This document shows positions 35,223 through 41,187 of a stretch of 44,496 nucleotides of DNA, one piece after another. The stretch covers positions 1 through 44,496 of the IMG/VR virus record IMGVR_UViG_3300030107_005602; one strand, 5' to 3'. The notes beneath the pieces were generated by a model. That model made no database searches, was not told the DNA's origin, and was given only the letters and a program-made list of their open reading frames with translations. Position numbers and translations under genes: made by a program. Positions within the stretch are counted from its first letter, which is position 1; each line of letters begins with the position of its first letter. This DNA is from a virus.

Positions 35223-35476
35223 TGCCTAAGAAGCGAGATGGTCGTGGTCGCATGCGCGACTACAAGGAGGAGTACGAGCGCGACCACTCTTCGGCAGAGG
35301 ACAGGCGGAACCGGTCCGCCAGGAACAAGGCTCGCCGCAGGGCAGGCCTAAAGGTGGGAGACCCTCGGGAGGTCGATCACAAGCACCCTCTTAAGCGGGG
35401 TGGGACAAACGGCAGAAGTAACACGCGGGTGGTTTCCCGGAGGACCAACCGCACGAAAGGATCAAGATCGAAATGA
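35222..35476 (+). CDS. Small HNH-like endonuclease candidate, 84 aa
   Basis: Residues 46-80 read GDPREVDHKHPLKRGGTNGR then SNTRVVSRRTNRTKG. This is the HNH arrangement: Asp52-His53 with Pro-Leu and Gly-Gly-xx-Asn, then Asn67, with Asn76 in place of the last His (an HNN variant). The N-terminal half is a strongly basic helix, and there are no Cys pairs for structural zinc. In many phages an HNH protein works with terminase or resolves DNA during packaging. Here it is far from the terminase, at the end of the virion operon. It is coupled on both sides (TGATG and ATGA). Catalytic activity is uncertain. Confidence 0.55.
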   Translation: MPKKRDGRGRMRDYKEEYERDHSSAEDRRNRSARNKARRRAGLKVGDPREVDHKHPLKRGGTNGRSNTRVVSRRTNRTKGSRSK

Positions 35477-35637
35477 GCTACAAAGCTAAGAGCGGTAAGA
35501 GCACGATTGGCACCACCCACGCTACTGGCAAACTGACGCCCGTGGCCTCCCTCGGTAGCAAGCAACTCACTAACGGTGAGCGCATGCCGGTGAAGACCAC
35601 GGGCGGTGGTGTCGGCTTCCCCAAGGGGAAGAAGTAG
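35473..35637 (+). CDS. Small basic Gly/Lys-rich protein, 54 aa
   Basis: Unknown function. It overlaps the HNH-like gene by four bases (ATGA) and ends exactly one base before the stop codon of the convergent nuclease gene. Composition is Lys, Gly, Thr and Ser (MSYKAKSGKSTIGTTHATGK, ending VGFPKGKK) with no helix-forming stretch, suggesting an extended or disordered protein, perhaps a minor virion peptide. Support for translation is the overlapping start and the unbroken series of coupled genes. Confidence 0.55.
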   Translation: MSYKAKSGKSTIGTTHATGKLTPVASLGSKQLTNGERMPVKTTGGGVGFPKGKK

Positions 35638-35991
35638 CTACTGGCTCCTGTGCTCTAGCCAGCAGAGGTGGTTCTGGAACATCTCCAGGAACACTTCAAG
35701 GCGCATTAGGACGATGGGCTCTTGCCTGTCAATGGCAGCGATTGCGATGGGGACATCACCTTCAGAGCAATCCCTCTCTGCCTGCTCAAGGGCCCCCTTT
35801 AGGGGGGGCCTTTTTCCTTTCTTGCATTCGAAGTGGTACGGCAAGTCCTCCGTGTAGACATCAGCGCCTTCGGCCCCACCTGCGCGAGCCTGCAGCCCAC
35901 GCTTCCACTTCTTCCCTGTTAGCTCGGTCAGGGTTCTGGCCATTTGACGCTCGAAATCGTGTCCCTTCCTTCTGCTAGATCGTCCGGACAC
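35638..35991 (-). CDS. PD-(D/E)XK resolvase-like nuclease, 117 aa
   Basis: Probable Holliday-junction or branch nuclease. RRKGHDFERQMARTL gives the N-terminal Glu14. GAEGADVYTEDLPYHFECKK supplies Asp44 and the Glu55-Cys-Lys57 pair, together the PD-(D/E)XK metal-binding site in the form used by archaeal-type Hjc and VRR-NUC enzymes. Length fits a minimal nuclease fold. It is the last gene of the recombination operon and overlaps the exonuclease gene by 17 bp. Its product could resolve joints created by the annealing protein and exonuclease, or trim branched DNA before packaging. The gene body contains the terminator of the opposite-strand virion operon at 35791-35815. Confidence 0.75.
   Translation of the reverse strand: MSGRSSRRKGHDFERQMARTLTELTGKKWKRGLQARAGGAEGADVYTEDLPYHFECKKGKRPPLKGALEQAERDCSEGDVPIAIAAIDRQEPIVLMRLEVFLEMFQNHLCWLEHRSQ
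35791..35815 (+). terminator. Terminator of the virion operon inside the antisense nuclease gene
   Basis: GGCCCCC at 35791-35797 pairs with GGGGGCC at 35804-35810 over a six-base loop, followed directly by TTTTT (35811-35815) and a further T-rich stretch. This is a canonical rho-independent terminator for plus-strand transcription, about 155 bases after the last virion gene. On the minus strand it is coding (GKRPPLKGAL of the nuclease). Confidence 0.75.
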
Positions 35992-36973
35992 GCTTCGTCC
36001 TCATGGTGCGGTATTCCTTCGGTTCTACCGTGTACCCGGCCCTTCGTGTCATCCGGTACGTGACCCTCAAAAGGCCATCCGAAGTATGACCAAGAGAAGA
36101 GTTCCCCATCATCAGCTTCAGGTTGTTCTTGCATGCTGTCTGCTTCTTCTCAAGTTCCCTGATCTGCTCTCGCAGCGGCTTGATCTTCTCTGACAGAAGA
36201 TCGATTGCGTCCATTTGGGACATGGCGAGTGCTGGTAGCGTCACTGGCTCTGCGGATTCGTCGCCTGGAAATAGCTGACTCAGCAGTAGTGCCTCGCTGT
36301 GTACCCCAGCCGCTTCCGGCATCACGTCCTGCTGCACGTTTACATTCCAGAACTCGCCAGCCTTCTCGATGATACTTGCGATGATGGAGTCATCCCTGGG
36401 CACATCGAAGATCTTGAGTTCCTGCCCTCCGATCAGGACGGCAAAGCTAGCCCACGCGAGTCCAGTCACAAGCATGTAGTGCTGTGCCTGAAGCATGTAG
36501 TAGGGAGGGGGCCCGTGGGACCAGTCACCCTTCTTGAAGGAGTTTGTTGTCTTGATCTCTAGGATCCCGACCCCACCAAAACCTTCATCATCTTCTGGGG
36601 TCCATGGCAGTGGCTGGTAACCACTGATGAGACCGTCCGGCGTAGCCAGAGCCCAGGGGTGTTCCTTGCTTCGGAACATGATCATGGACTGACTGTTGTG
36701 GTCTACCTCGACCAAGTCTGAGATGTCTTGGTCGAAGGCTTCCACAAAGTTGGCGGGCACCCTCAGTGTCCTCTCCCAGTAGGCTTCCATGATGGGGGCC
36801 TCCAGTCGGTTCCCCCACTCAACAAACTCCTTGTGGTCGAGGCTTTCCCGTTGCTGCCTCCCTGTCTTTTCCGCCCACAGTGTTAGTGCGGAACTCCAGG
36901 GTGAGAGCCCGAAGATGGCAGCGATGTCGCTTCCACCCAGGCCTTGGTTTCTTGCTTCTAACCAGTTGGACAT
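35975..36973 (-). CDS. YqaJ-type viral recombinase / 5'-3' exonuclease, 332 aa
   Basis: This is probably the lambda-exonuclease-family enzyme that resects double-strand ends to give 3' single strands. GLGGSDIAAIFGLSPW (residues 11-26) is the YqaJ start motif. VEWGNRLEAPIMEAY (51-65) carries the first acidic position. ATPDG holds Asp113, LEIKT holds Glu139 and Lys141, and YYMLQAQHYMLVTG (158-171) is the conserved Gln-containing helix. These give the D-ExK active site. The C-terminal third has a coiled coil (IKPLREQIRELEKKQTACKN). It starts in the stop codon of the annealing-protein gene (TAATG), so the pair is translated together, as in Red-type recombination systems. Confidence 0.88.
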   Translation of the reverse strand: MSNWLEARNQGLGGSDIAAIFGLSPWSSALTLWAEKTGRQQRESLDHKEFVEWGNRLEAPIMEAYWERTLRVPANFVEAFDQDISDLVEVDHNSQSMIMFRSKEHPWALATPDGLISGYQPLPWTPEDDEGFGGVGILEIKTTNSFKKGDWSHGPPPYYMLQAQHYMLVTGLAWASFAVLIGGQELKIFDVPRDDSIIASIIEKAGEFWNVNVQQDVMPEAAGVHSEALLLSQLFPGDESAEPVTLPALAMSQMDAIDLLSEKIKPLREQIRELEKKQTACKNNLKLMMGNSSLGHTSDGLLRVTYRMTRRAGYTVEPKEYRTMRTKRVRTI

Positions 36974-37962
36974 TAGGAGTTCAGGAAGTCGTCAGAAGAG
37001 GAACCGGCACCCCAGATCTCTTCAGCGGAGGCCTCAACATTGCTATCGTCTGAGGCCGCAGAGGCATCACCGGTCATGAACCATGTCATGAGGGTCTCTG
37101 CAATCTCCATGGCCTTGAAGGGGCGTTCGCCCTTGTTCCGCTTCTCGGCAGCCATAGTGGAGAGCCACTTGATGTAGTTTCTCTCTTCAGACCCGTCAGG
37201 CAGCAGGGCAATTTCACCCCATGTGTAGTCCTTGATGGGTCGGCCAGACTTCATGAGCTTCTTACCGAAGTTCACAGTCTGGTTCGGGTCTACCCCTGCG
37301 GGGAAGTTTGCAGGAACAGGCATCGCCGCTGCTGGCTTGGGCGGAGTGAACGGATCATCCGGGGCTCCAGATGCCGGGTGCGCTGCAGGCGCAGGTTGAG
37401 GCGCAGAGGCTTTCGGGGGCTCCACCGTGGCCTGCCCCATCATGGCGGGGTCAGACACGAAGCCATCTACATACCATTGCGGGATCGAGGGCACTTCTTC
37501 GATGACCCAGGTCCTCCCGAGCTTCTTTACTCCAGTCCAGATCTGGGGGAAGTTGTAGAGGGCTCGCCCGATGCCCCAGGCAACTGCAGCACGCTTGAAG
37601 GCGTCAGACATACCCCCTTTGACCTGCTCCATGGCCGTCTGCTCTGCACCGTCCGACTTGGTGACCCATCCGTTCTCAGTGTTGATGGAGAGACGGCACG
37701 TCCAGGCATGGGACTCGATGGCGATCTTCTTACCGCTGGACTGGTCGTGCTTGTAGACCGTGTAAGGCTGGCAAGCGTACTCCAGGGACCAGTTCTCAGG
37801 TCCCACGACTGAGTCGAGTCTCTCCTGCACGGCCCGTGCGTCAATGTAGGCGAGCGCCAGCCCACGAGCATGCTGGGCGTTTACAGAGCCAACCCGGAAC
37901 TGGATGTAGGCAGGGTCGATGGGTGCGCGTAGGTCGGTCAGTTGTTCTCTGGTTGCGGGCAT
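36973..37962 (-). CDS. Rad52-like single-strand annealing protein with C-terminal extension, 329 aa
   Basis: It should anneal complementary single strands made by the downstream exonuclease. Residues 29-58 (GLALAYIDARAVQERLDSVV, then GPENW) and 104-136 (DGAEQTAMEQVKGGMSD, then AFKRAAVAWGIGRALY) are signature segments of the Rad52/22 (Sak/DdrA) family. A Pro/Ala linker follows. Residues about 225-285 (VNFGKKLMKSGRPIKDYTWG, then EERNYIKWLSTM) recall the FGKxKGKxLxEI/YLxWL module found in exonuclease C-termini. The protein ends in an acidic tail (SSSDDFLNS). The start is ATG 37962, with AAGAGA 7-12 bases upstream; the longer frame to 38061 overlaps the preceding gene and does not resemble the family. 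Confidence 0.82.
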   Translation of the reverse strand: MPATREQLTDLRAPIDPAYIQFRVGSVNAQHARGLALAYIDARAVQERLDSVVGPENWSLEYACQPYTVYKHDQSSGKKIAIESHAWTCRLSINTENGWVTKSDGAEQTAMEQVKGGMSDAFKRAAVAWGIGRALYNFPQIWTGVKKLGRTWVIEEVPSIPQWYVDGFVSDPAMMGQATVEPPKASAPQPAPAAHPASGAPDDPFTPPKPAAAMPVPANFPAGVDPNQTVNFGKKLMKSGRPIKDYTWGEIALLPDGSEERNYIKWLSTMAAEKRNKGERPFKAMEIAETLMTWFMTGDASAASDDSNVEASAEEIWGAGSSSDDFLNS

Positions 37963-38216
37963 TTGATTTCTCTTGTGGTGATGGTGTCTTGCCCAGGTTC
38001 GTTCCTGGACATCTCGATTACACGACCCGATGTGGTTCGGATCGAGGTCATGGCGAGCCAAGGGTGGCTGATTAGCTGCAGGATTGCCCTGCCGATGGAT
38101 TCTTCAAGGGAGCCCTCAGGTTCTGTGGACCTGAAGTCGTTCGCTAGGTGCCCTGTCGTGGACATCCATTGTTTCTCGAAGATGTTCGGGAAGTCCTTTT
38201 CTATATCGTTGGACAT
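37938..38216 (-). CDS. Unknown protein heading the recombination operon, 92 aa
   Basis: I do not recognise a family. It is acidic at the N-terminus (MSNDIEKDFPNIFEKQWMST), with a central helix (SLEESIGRAILQLISHPWLA) and a basic beta-like stretch near the end. It is the first gene after the promoter at 38223-38251, and its ATG lies about where transcription should begin, so no ribosome-binding site is present or needed if the mRNA is leaderless. It overlaps the annealing-protein gene by 25 bp. A recombination accessory or an anti-nuclease (Gam-like) function is possible from context only. Confidence 0.6.
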   Translation of the reverse strand: MSNDIEKDFPNIFEKQWMSTTGHLANDFRSTEPEGSLEESIGRAILQLISHPWLAMTSIRTTSGRVIEMSRNEPGQDTITTREIKCPQPENN

Positions 38217-38222
38217 GTGCCT

Positions 38223-38251
38223 GTCTTACACCGTAGGGATGTAGTTGTCAA
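38223..38251 (-). promoter_or_regulatory. Sigma70-like promoter of the recombination operon
   Basis: Read on the minus strand: TTGACA (38251-38246), a 17-base spacer, then TAAGAC (38228-38223). TACGGTGTAAGA (38235-38224) is identical to the promoter at 2832-2861. Six bases separate the -10 element from ATG 38216, predicting a leaderless mRNA. The -35 lies in the palindromic AGTTGTCAACT (38243-38253), which could also be an operator. Confidence 0.7.
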
Positions 38252-38327
38252 CTCGTAGACGCTGTAGTTTGGTGGACTTGTGGTGCCGTTGTGGTGCCGT
38301 AGCTGGTTTCCTTTCGCTGGAGTAACT

Positions 38328-38543
38328 ATGGAAAAGTCGAAGCCCGTGATCTCTCCCGGGAGCATGCTCAACAGCAGCGAGGGTCTGCTGTCTACGGGAG
38401 CACTTGCTGCCCTCACCTCTGCCCTTAGCACTGCCGACGACTGGCGCATCCAGATCGCTGCTGCCGCTGGCATCAGTGTCCTGGCGTCCGTCTATGTCTT
38501 TAGTAGGGCCATGGCTAAGAAGGGTGGAACCGATGAGGCCTAA
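38328..38543 (+). CDS. Small single-pass membrane protein, 71 aa
   Basis: Unknown function, possibly holin-like. A hydrophilic N-terminus of about 20 residues leads to a weakly hydrophobic helix (LLSTGALAALTSALSTADD) and then a clear transmembrane helix (IQIAAAAGISVLASVYVF), ending in a basic tail (SRAMAKKGGTDEA). The start at 38328 is supported by GGAG five bases upstream. It overlaps the lipoprotein gene by 11 bases, so the two are made together, an arrangement seen in lysis cassettes. No endolysin is nearby. Confidence 0.6.
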   Translation: MEKSKPVISPGSMLNSSEGLLSTGALAALTSALSTADDWRIQIAAAAGISVLASVYVFSRAMAKKGGTDEA

Positions 38544-38859
38544 GGTGGTGGCTTCCCTTACGGGTGTCTGGTATCTGCTGGCGTGCATGGGCCTCTTGTT
38601 TCTCTCCTCGTGTAGCATGCTCGATAAAGAGGTCCCCGTTTTTGACGAGGTCACAGGTGAGCAGGTAGGCACCACCACCCTGGGCGACGTCATTGCCGAT
38701 ACCGGCGAGACAGCCGGGGATATGGCTGGCGGCTTGGTCGGTATGCTGACCGGGAATCCGATCCTGGGCGGAGGAGCGGCGGCCCTGGCAGGCGGATTGT
38801 TCGCCGGGGCTAGGCGTAAGAAGAAGCTAGGTCAGGTAGAGGAAGACCCTGCCAGCTAG
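38533..38859 (+). CDS. Small lipoprotein with a hydrophobic Gly-rich C-terminus, 108 aa
   Basis: The N-terminus MRPKVVASLTG plus a hydrophobic core and the lipobox LSSC (Cys27) make a convincing lipoprotein signal, so the mature protein should be acylated at Cys27. An acidic stretch follows (SMLDKEVPVFDEVTGEQVG), then a Gly/Ala/Leu-rich segment (GGLVGMLTGNPILGGGAAAL) and a basic end (ARRKKKLGQVEEDPAS). The second hydrophobic segment could insert in a membrane. The pairing with the upstream membrane protein recalls inner/outer spanin pairs, but the lipoprotein lacks the usual Pro-rich spanin body. A strong terminator follows. Confidence 0.65.
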   Translation: MRPKVVASLTGVWYLLACMGLLFLSSCSMLDKEVPVFDEVTGEQVGTTTLGDVIADTGETAGDMAGGLVGMLTGNPILGGGAAALAGGLFAGARRKKKLGQVEEDPAS

Positions 38860-38904
38860 TACCCTAGACGCTGGCGTCTTGTGATAGGGACGTGAGTGTT
38901 GATG

Positions 38905-38937
38905 CTCGGGCCCTGTTCAAAGCGGGGCCCGAGTTTT
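38905..38937 (+). terminator. Strong rho-independent terminator after the lipoprotein gene
   Basis: CTCGGGCCC (38905-38913) pairs perfectly with GGGCCCGAG (38925-38933), followed by TTTT. It ends the two-gene plus-strand unit 38328-38859. A smaller hairpin (AGACG, loop CTGG, CGTCT) at 38866-38879 precedes it. Confidence 0.85.
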
Positions 38938-39032
38938 ATAGTTAGGGAGCCTGGTCGCCAGAACGGAATTGCCATGCCGCTTTTCTTTTCAACTTCTACC
39001 GGGCCCGCACCTCTTGGTCCGTGGGGCTAGGC

Positions 39033-39064
39033 AAAAGGCCGCTACGATGCGTAGCGGCCTTTTT
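39033..39064. terminator. Bidirectional terminator between convergent units
   Basis: AAAAGGCCGCTACG (39033-39046) and CGTAGCGGCCTTTT (39050-39063) are perfect complements around a three-base loop. The A-tract and T-tract make it functional on both strands. It backs up the terminator at 38905 for plus-strand transcripts and ends the minus-strand operon. The last codons and the stop of the gene at 39042-39269 lie inside the hairpin. Confidence 0.88.
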
Positions 39065-39269
39065 CGTTGAAGTGAGACATGTACTCTTTGACCTCTGTGA
39101 GGCTTTCGAAGTGTTCTATGTCGCAGGTTCCTTCCCGTACGACCTTCCACCCGTCCCTTCTCTTACGTATGAGAGTTCGCCCTGAGCCTGCTAGTTTGCA
39201 TGCTACTGCTATGGCTTCGGGGCTTGCGTTGTCGCTGTTGGGCAGGATGACTTCTTGTTTCTCACACAT
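39042..39269 (-). CDS. Unknown protein, 75 aa, last gene of accessory operon
   Basis: No family recognised. The protein reads as a small alpha/beta fold (SPEAIAVACKLAGSGRTLIR, then DGWKVVREGTCDIEHFESL) with a helix at the end (TEVKEYMSHFNEKG). The ATG at 39269 follows AAGG, which overlaps the stop of the mini-membrane gene just upstream. The final residues are encoded by one arm of the terminator, an economical arrangement that also supports this stop. It closes a chain of tightly spaced small genes running from 41161. Confidence 0.6.
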   Translation of the reverse strand: MCEKQEVILPNSDNASPEAIAVACKLAGSGRTLIRKRRDGWKVVREGTCDIEHFESLTEVKEYMSHFNEKGRYAS

Positions 39270-39276
39270 GACGGCC

Positions 39277-39387
39277 TTAGCTCAATAACCAGATTATGAG
39301 CAGGGCCATGATGATGCTGTAGAGGCAGGAGAAGGTGAGGACTCTTGGCCCTGCTAGTCGCTCTTGTGTGTTGTTGTTGTCCTGCAT
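39277..39387 (-). CDS. Mini-membrane protein 2, 36 aa
   Basis: A very short ORF between well-supported genes. Its first 15 residues are polar (MQDNNNTQERLAGPRV), then a single transmembrane helix follows (SCLYSIIMALLIIWLLS), which ends the protein. The ATG is one base after the stop of the preceding mini-membrane gene (TAAGATG), and its stop is eight bases before the next ATG. The complete membrane-helix layout and tight spacing make translation likely. The function is unknown; small toxins, holin modulators and superinfection-exclusion peptides have this form. Confidence 0.5.
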   Translation of the reverse strand: MQDNNNTQERLAGPRVLTFSCLYSIIMALLIIWLLS

Positions 39388-39388
39388 C

Positions 39389-39496
39389 TTACAGCCAGTA
39401 GATGGCTGCTCCTACTGCTATGGTGTAGACGACCACTAGTAATAGGCAGGAGGTGTTACAGCCATACTTGTTGCTGGGTCCGTGGGTGTGGTCCAT
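39389..39496 (-). CDS. Mini-membrane protein 1, 35 aa
   Basis: A short ORF with a polar, Cys-containing N-terminus (MDHTHGPSNKYGCNTSC) and one transmembrane helix (LLLVVVYTIAVGAAIYWL). It starts nine bases after the stop of the 79-aa gene and ends one base before mini-membrane protein 2. Two adjacent peptides of the same size and layout, but unrelated sequence, suggest a two-component membrane activity or two independent host-envelope modifiers. The ribosome-binding site is weak (AAAG), so coupling to the upstream gene is likely. Confidence 0.5.
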   Translation of the reverse strand: MDHTHGPSNKYGCNTSCLLLVVVYTIAVGAAIYWL

Positions 39497-39505
39497 TACT
39501 TTGGT

Positions 39506-39745
39506 CTACCCGTTGTCTGGGTGATTTGCGTATGCGTTTAGCATTTTCAAGATCCCCATCTGGGTGTTTTGGAATTCGATGGACTGGGCCCGGTCTCCGT
39601 TTTGGATCCATACCCGTTTCTGCCGTAGGGGTATTGTCTTGTTCATCTCGTTCCAAGCCTTCTCGGCCTCTTGTCGTGATGTGAAGTATTGGTGGCCAAT
39701 ACTCTCATCATCCTCCAAGCGGTAGTGGTTGCGGTAGAATTTCAT
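39506..39745 (-). CDS. Unknown protein, 79 aa
   Basis: No family recognised. A compact alpha/beta protein rich in aromatic and charged residues: FYRNHYRLEDDESIGHQYF, then a helix (SRQEAEKAWNEMNKTI), a basic strand pair (RQKRVWIQNGDRAQSI) and a C-terminal helix. The ATG directly abuts the upstream stop codon (TGAATG). It is similar in size and organisation to the 75-aa protein at the end of the operon, but no alignment is convincing by eye. Confidence 0.6.
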   Translation of the reverse strand: MKFYRNHYRLEDDESIGHQYFTSRQEAEKAWNEMNKTIPLRQKRVWIQNGDRAQSIEFQNTQMGILKMLNAYANHPDNG

Positions 39746-40072
39746 TCACAGCCCCTTGTCTACCTCGTCGGCTAGTCGTCCCACTCTCTCTGCAATTACT
39801 TTGCTGAGGGCCTCGGCTTGTTCAAGTGTGAATTGCAGTTGAGTGAGCCGCGCTGGTACTACCTTGGTGTAATTGCATTCTGTGCAGCAGTGACCTTCCA
39901 GGAGCCGTTCGGGTACTTCTTTCCCTGCGCGTTCTTGGGAGGCTCGGTATTCTGCGCTGGTGAGTGGGTCTGAGTTGTGACCTTTTGCGTAGTCGTTTTC
40001 TATGGGGATTTCTGTCCCGCATAGACAGCAGTTATAGGGTTGTAGTGTTCGGGGTAGTTGCGGTTCTTGCAT
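39746..40072 (-). CDS. Two-Cys-pair zinc-binding protein, 108 aa
   Basis: Cys15, Cys16 and Cys18 (NCCLCGTEIP) and Cys62, Cys63 and Cys66 (GHCCTECNYTKVVPARL) flank a spacer with HNSDPL. This matches a small phage/bacterial protein type of the form CxLCG...HNxxPL...GRCCxxCNxxVVxxRL, which should bind one zinc. The remainder is a long amphipathic helix (LEQAEALSKVIAERVGRLAD). It overlaps the DUF6876-like gene (TAATG) and directly abuts the 79-aa gene. Function is unknown; small zinc proteins of this kind may contact nucleic acid or another protein. Confidence 0.65.
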   Translation of the reverse strand: MQEPQLPRTLQPYNCCLCGTEIPIENDYAKGHNSDPLTSAEYRASQERAGKEVPERLLEGHCCTECNYTKVVPARLTQLQFTLEQAEALSKVIAERVGRLADEVDKGL

Positions 40073-40422
40073 TAGTATTCGTCTGGTAGTAGTAGTACCT
40101 TGTTACTGACCCAGATCTCGAAGGGCAGTAGCTCGCGTGGAAAGTCGCTGTACTCGATTTCCTGCTTGGCTAGTGTTACGGGGCCGGAGCCTTTGTCTCC
40201 GTCTGTGCAGGTCAGCAATACACCTTCGTCGCCAGTGTCTTTTGGCTGGAGACTGCTTAGTGTCCAGAACTGGCTGTATTCGATGTGTACCGAGCCAGTT
40301 GCTTGGTGCGATAGTATCGCATCTACTAGCCAGAAGCAGTTTGCGGCTTCACATACAGCTAGGACACCATCGGTCATGACGTAGTCTGTCAGCATCGTCT
40401 GCCAGTAGTTCTGCGTCCCCAT
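40072..40422 (-). CDS. DUF6876-like protein, 116 aa
   Basis: The segment MTDGVLAVCEAANCFWLVDA followed by ILSHQ matches the start of the DUF6876 family, small proteins of unknown function found in phages and on bacterial mobile elements (YTDGVxxxxxxxxCxWLxDxI). The C-terminal half is beta-like (GSGPVTLAKQEIEYSDFP, then FEIWVSNKVLLLPDEY). The frame is open for over 100 bases upstream without any ATG, GTG or TTG, so ATG 40422 is the only good start, even though only a weak GAGA precedes it. Its leader contains the nested hairpin at 40498-40559. Confidence 0.7.
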   Translation of the reverse strand: MGTQNYWQTMLTDYVMTDGVLAVCEAANCFWLVDAILSHQATGSVHIEYSQFWTLSSLQPKDTGDEGVLLTCTDGDKGSGPVTLAKQEIEYSDFPRELLPFEIWVSNKVLLLPDEY

Positions 40423-40497
40423 TCTCGAATAGGCTTTGATGTCCTGTACTCTGTTATAGATATCAGGCTGTTCGATGCTTGGATCCTGTGTTGAAGG

Positions 40498-40559
40498 GGC
40501 CGGGACGTAGGGGGGAGTGCTTCTGAGGGGGGCTCGACCGAAGCACTTACGTCCCGGCC
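40498..40559. other. 62-nt nested hairpin between two accessory genes
   Basis: GGCCGGGACGTA (40498-40509) is the perfect complement of TACGTCCCGGCC (40548-40559). Inside, AGTGCTTC (40516-40523) pairs with GAAGCACT (40540-40547). A one-sided GGGGGG bulge (40510-40515) separates the helices, and the 16-base loop contains another G6 run. There is no T-tract on either strand, so it is not a standard terminator. In the minus-strand mRNA it starts inside the last codons of the 204-aa gene and forms part of the leader of the 116-aa gene. Confidence 0.7.
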
Positions 40560-41161
40560 TGGTTGCGGCTGTTGTTTTGGGAGAGGGTTTTGTATCGGGC
40601 AGCTTGCTGCTCCGCTCTGAGTTCTTTGTAGAAGGCTGCTATTTCCCTGCCTTTGCTGGTCATCATCTCAGGGTTGCTGTTGCGCCTGTTGTAGTGTTTG
40701 GGGTGGTCTACCGGAGGCTTTCGTTGGTCCCATGGAGTGAAGCCGGATACCTCCAAGAAGGTCCGGCCTAGGTTGATCCCCTGTACGTTGGTGAACTTGA
40801 AGTTCATCTTGTCTGCGACATCTCGGGCGGTGTATCCCTCTGTGAGCATCTGCACGATGAGCTTTACTTGCCCGTGTGTGAAGCGGGTGTATCCGCGACG
40901 ATCGGGGGGGGTGTACTTGTTCTTGCGTTTTGTCGCTGCCCCCCCTGCTTTCTCCATGGTGTCGGGCTCTAGTGGGTCGCCTTGTGATGTCGGCGTTACT
41001 TGTGCGTACTTAGTTGTCGTTGTTGGGTTGGGTGTTTCTACCTCTGGCTTCCCCTGCATGAGGGCTAGGATCCGGTCGGGTAGATCAGGCTGCTTTGCAG
41101 GGTCCCACTCAGCTTCTTGTCGTAGCTGCCCCGGAACTTCAAAGATGATTTTGAATTTCAT
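40547..41161 (-). CDS. HTH protein, probable DNA-binding, 204 aa
   Basis: Residues 85-135 (THGQVKLIVQMLTEGYTARD, then VADKMNFKFTNVQGINLGRT) form a helix-turn-helix like those of invertase/resolvase and small regulatory proteins, preceded by a basic stretch (KRKNKYTPPDRRGYTRF). The first 40 residues (MKFKIIFEVPGQLRQEAEWD) look like a small beta domain, and the C-terminus is polar and Gln/Asn-rich. It could regulate the accessory operon it heads or bind phage DNA. A hairpin (41188-41209) lies before it and a 62-nt structured element overlaps its stop codon. Confidence 0.6.
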   Translation of the reverse strand: MKFKIIFEVPGQLRQEAEWDPAKQPDLPDRILALMQGKPEVETPNPTTTTKYAQVTPTSQGDPLEPDTMEKAGGAATKRKNKYTPPDRRGYTRFTHGQVKLIVQMLTEGYTARDVADKMNFKFTNVQGINLGRTFLEVSGFTPWDQRKPPVDHPKHYNRRNSNPEMMTSKGREIAAFYKELRAEQQAARYKTLSQNNSRNQAGT

Positions 41162-41187
41162 GTTTTGCGGTGAACTGCGAAAGCGAG

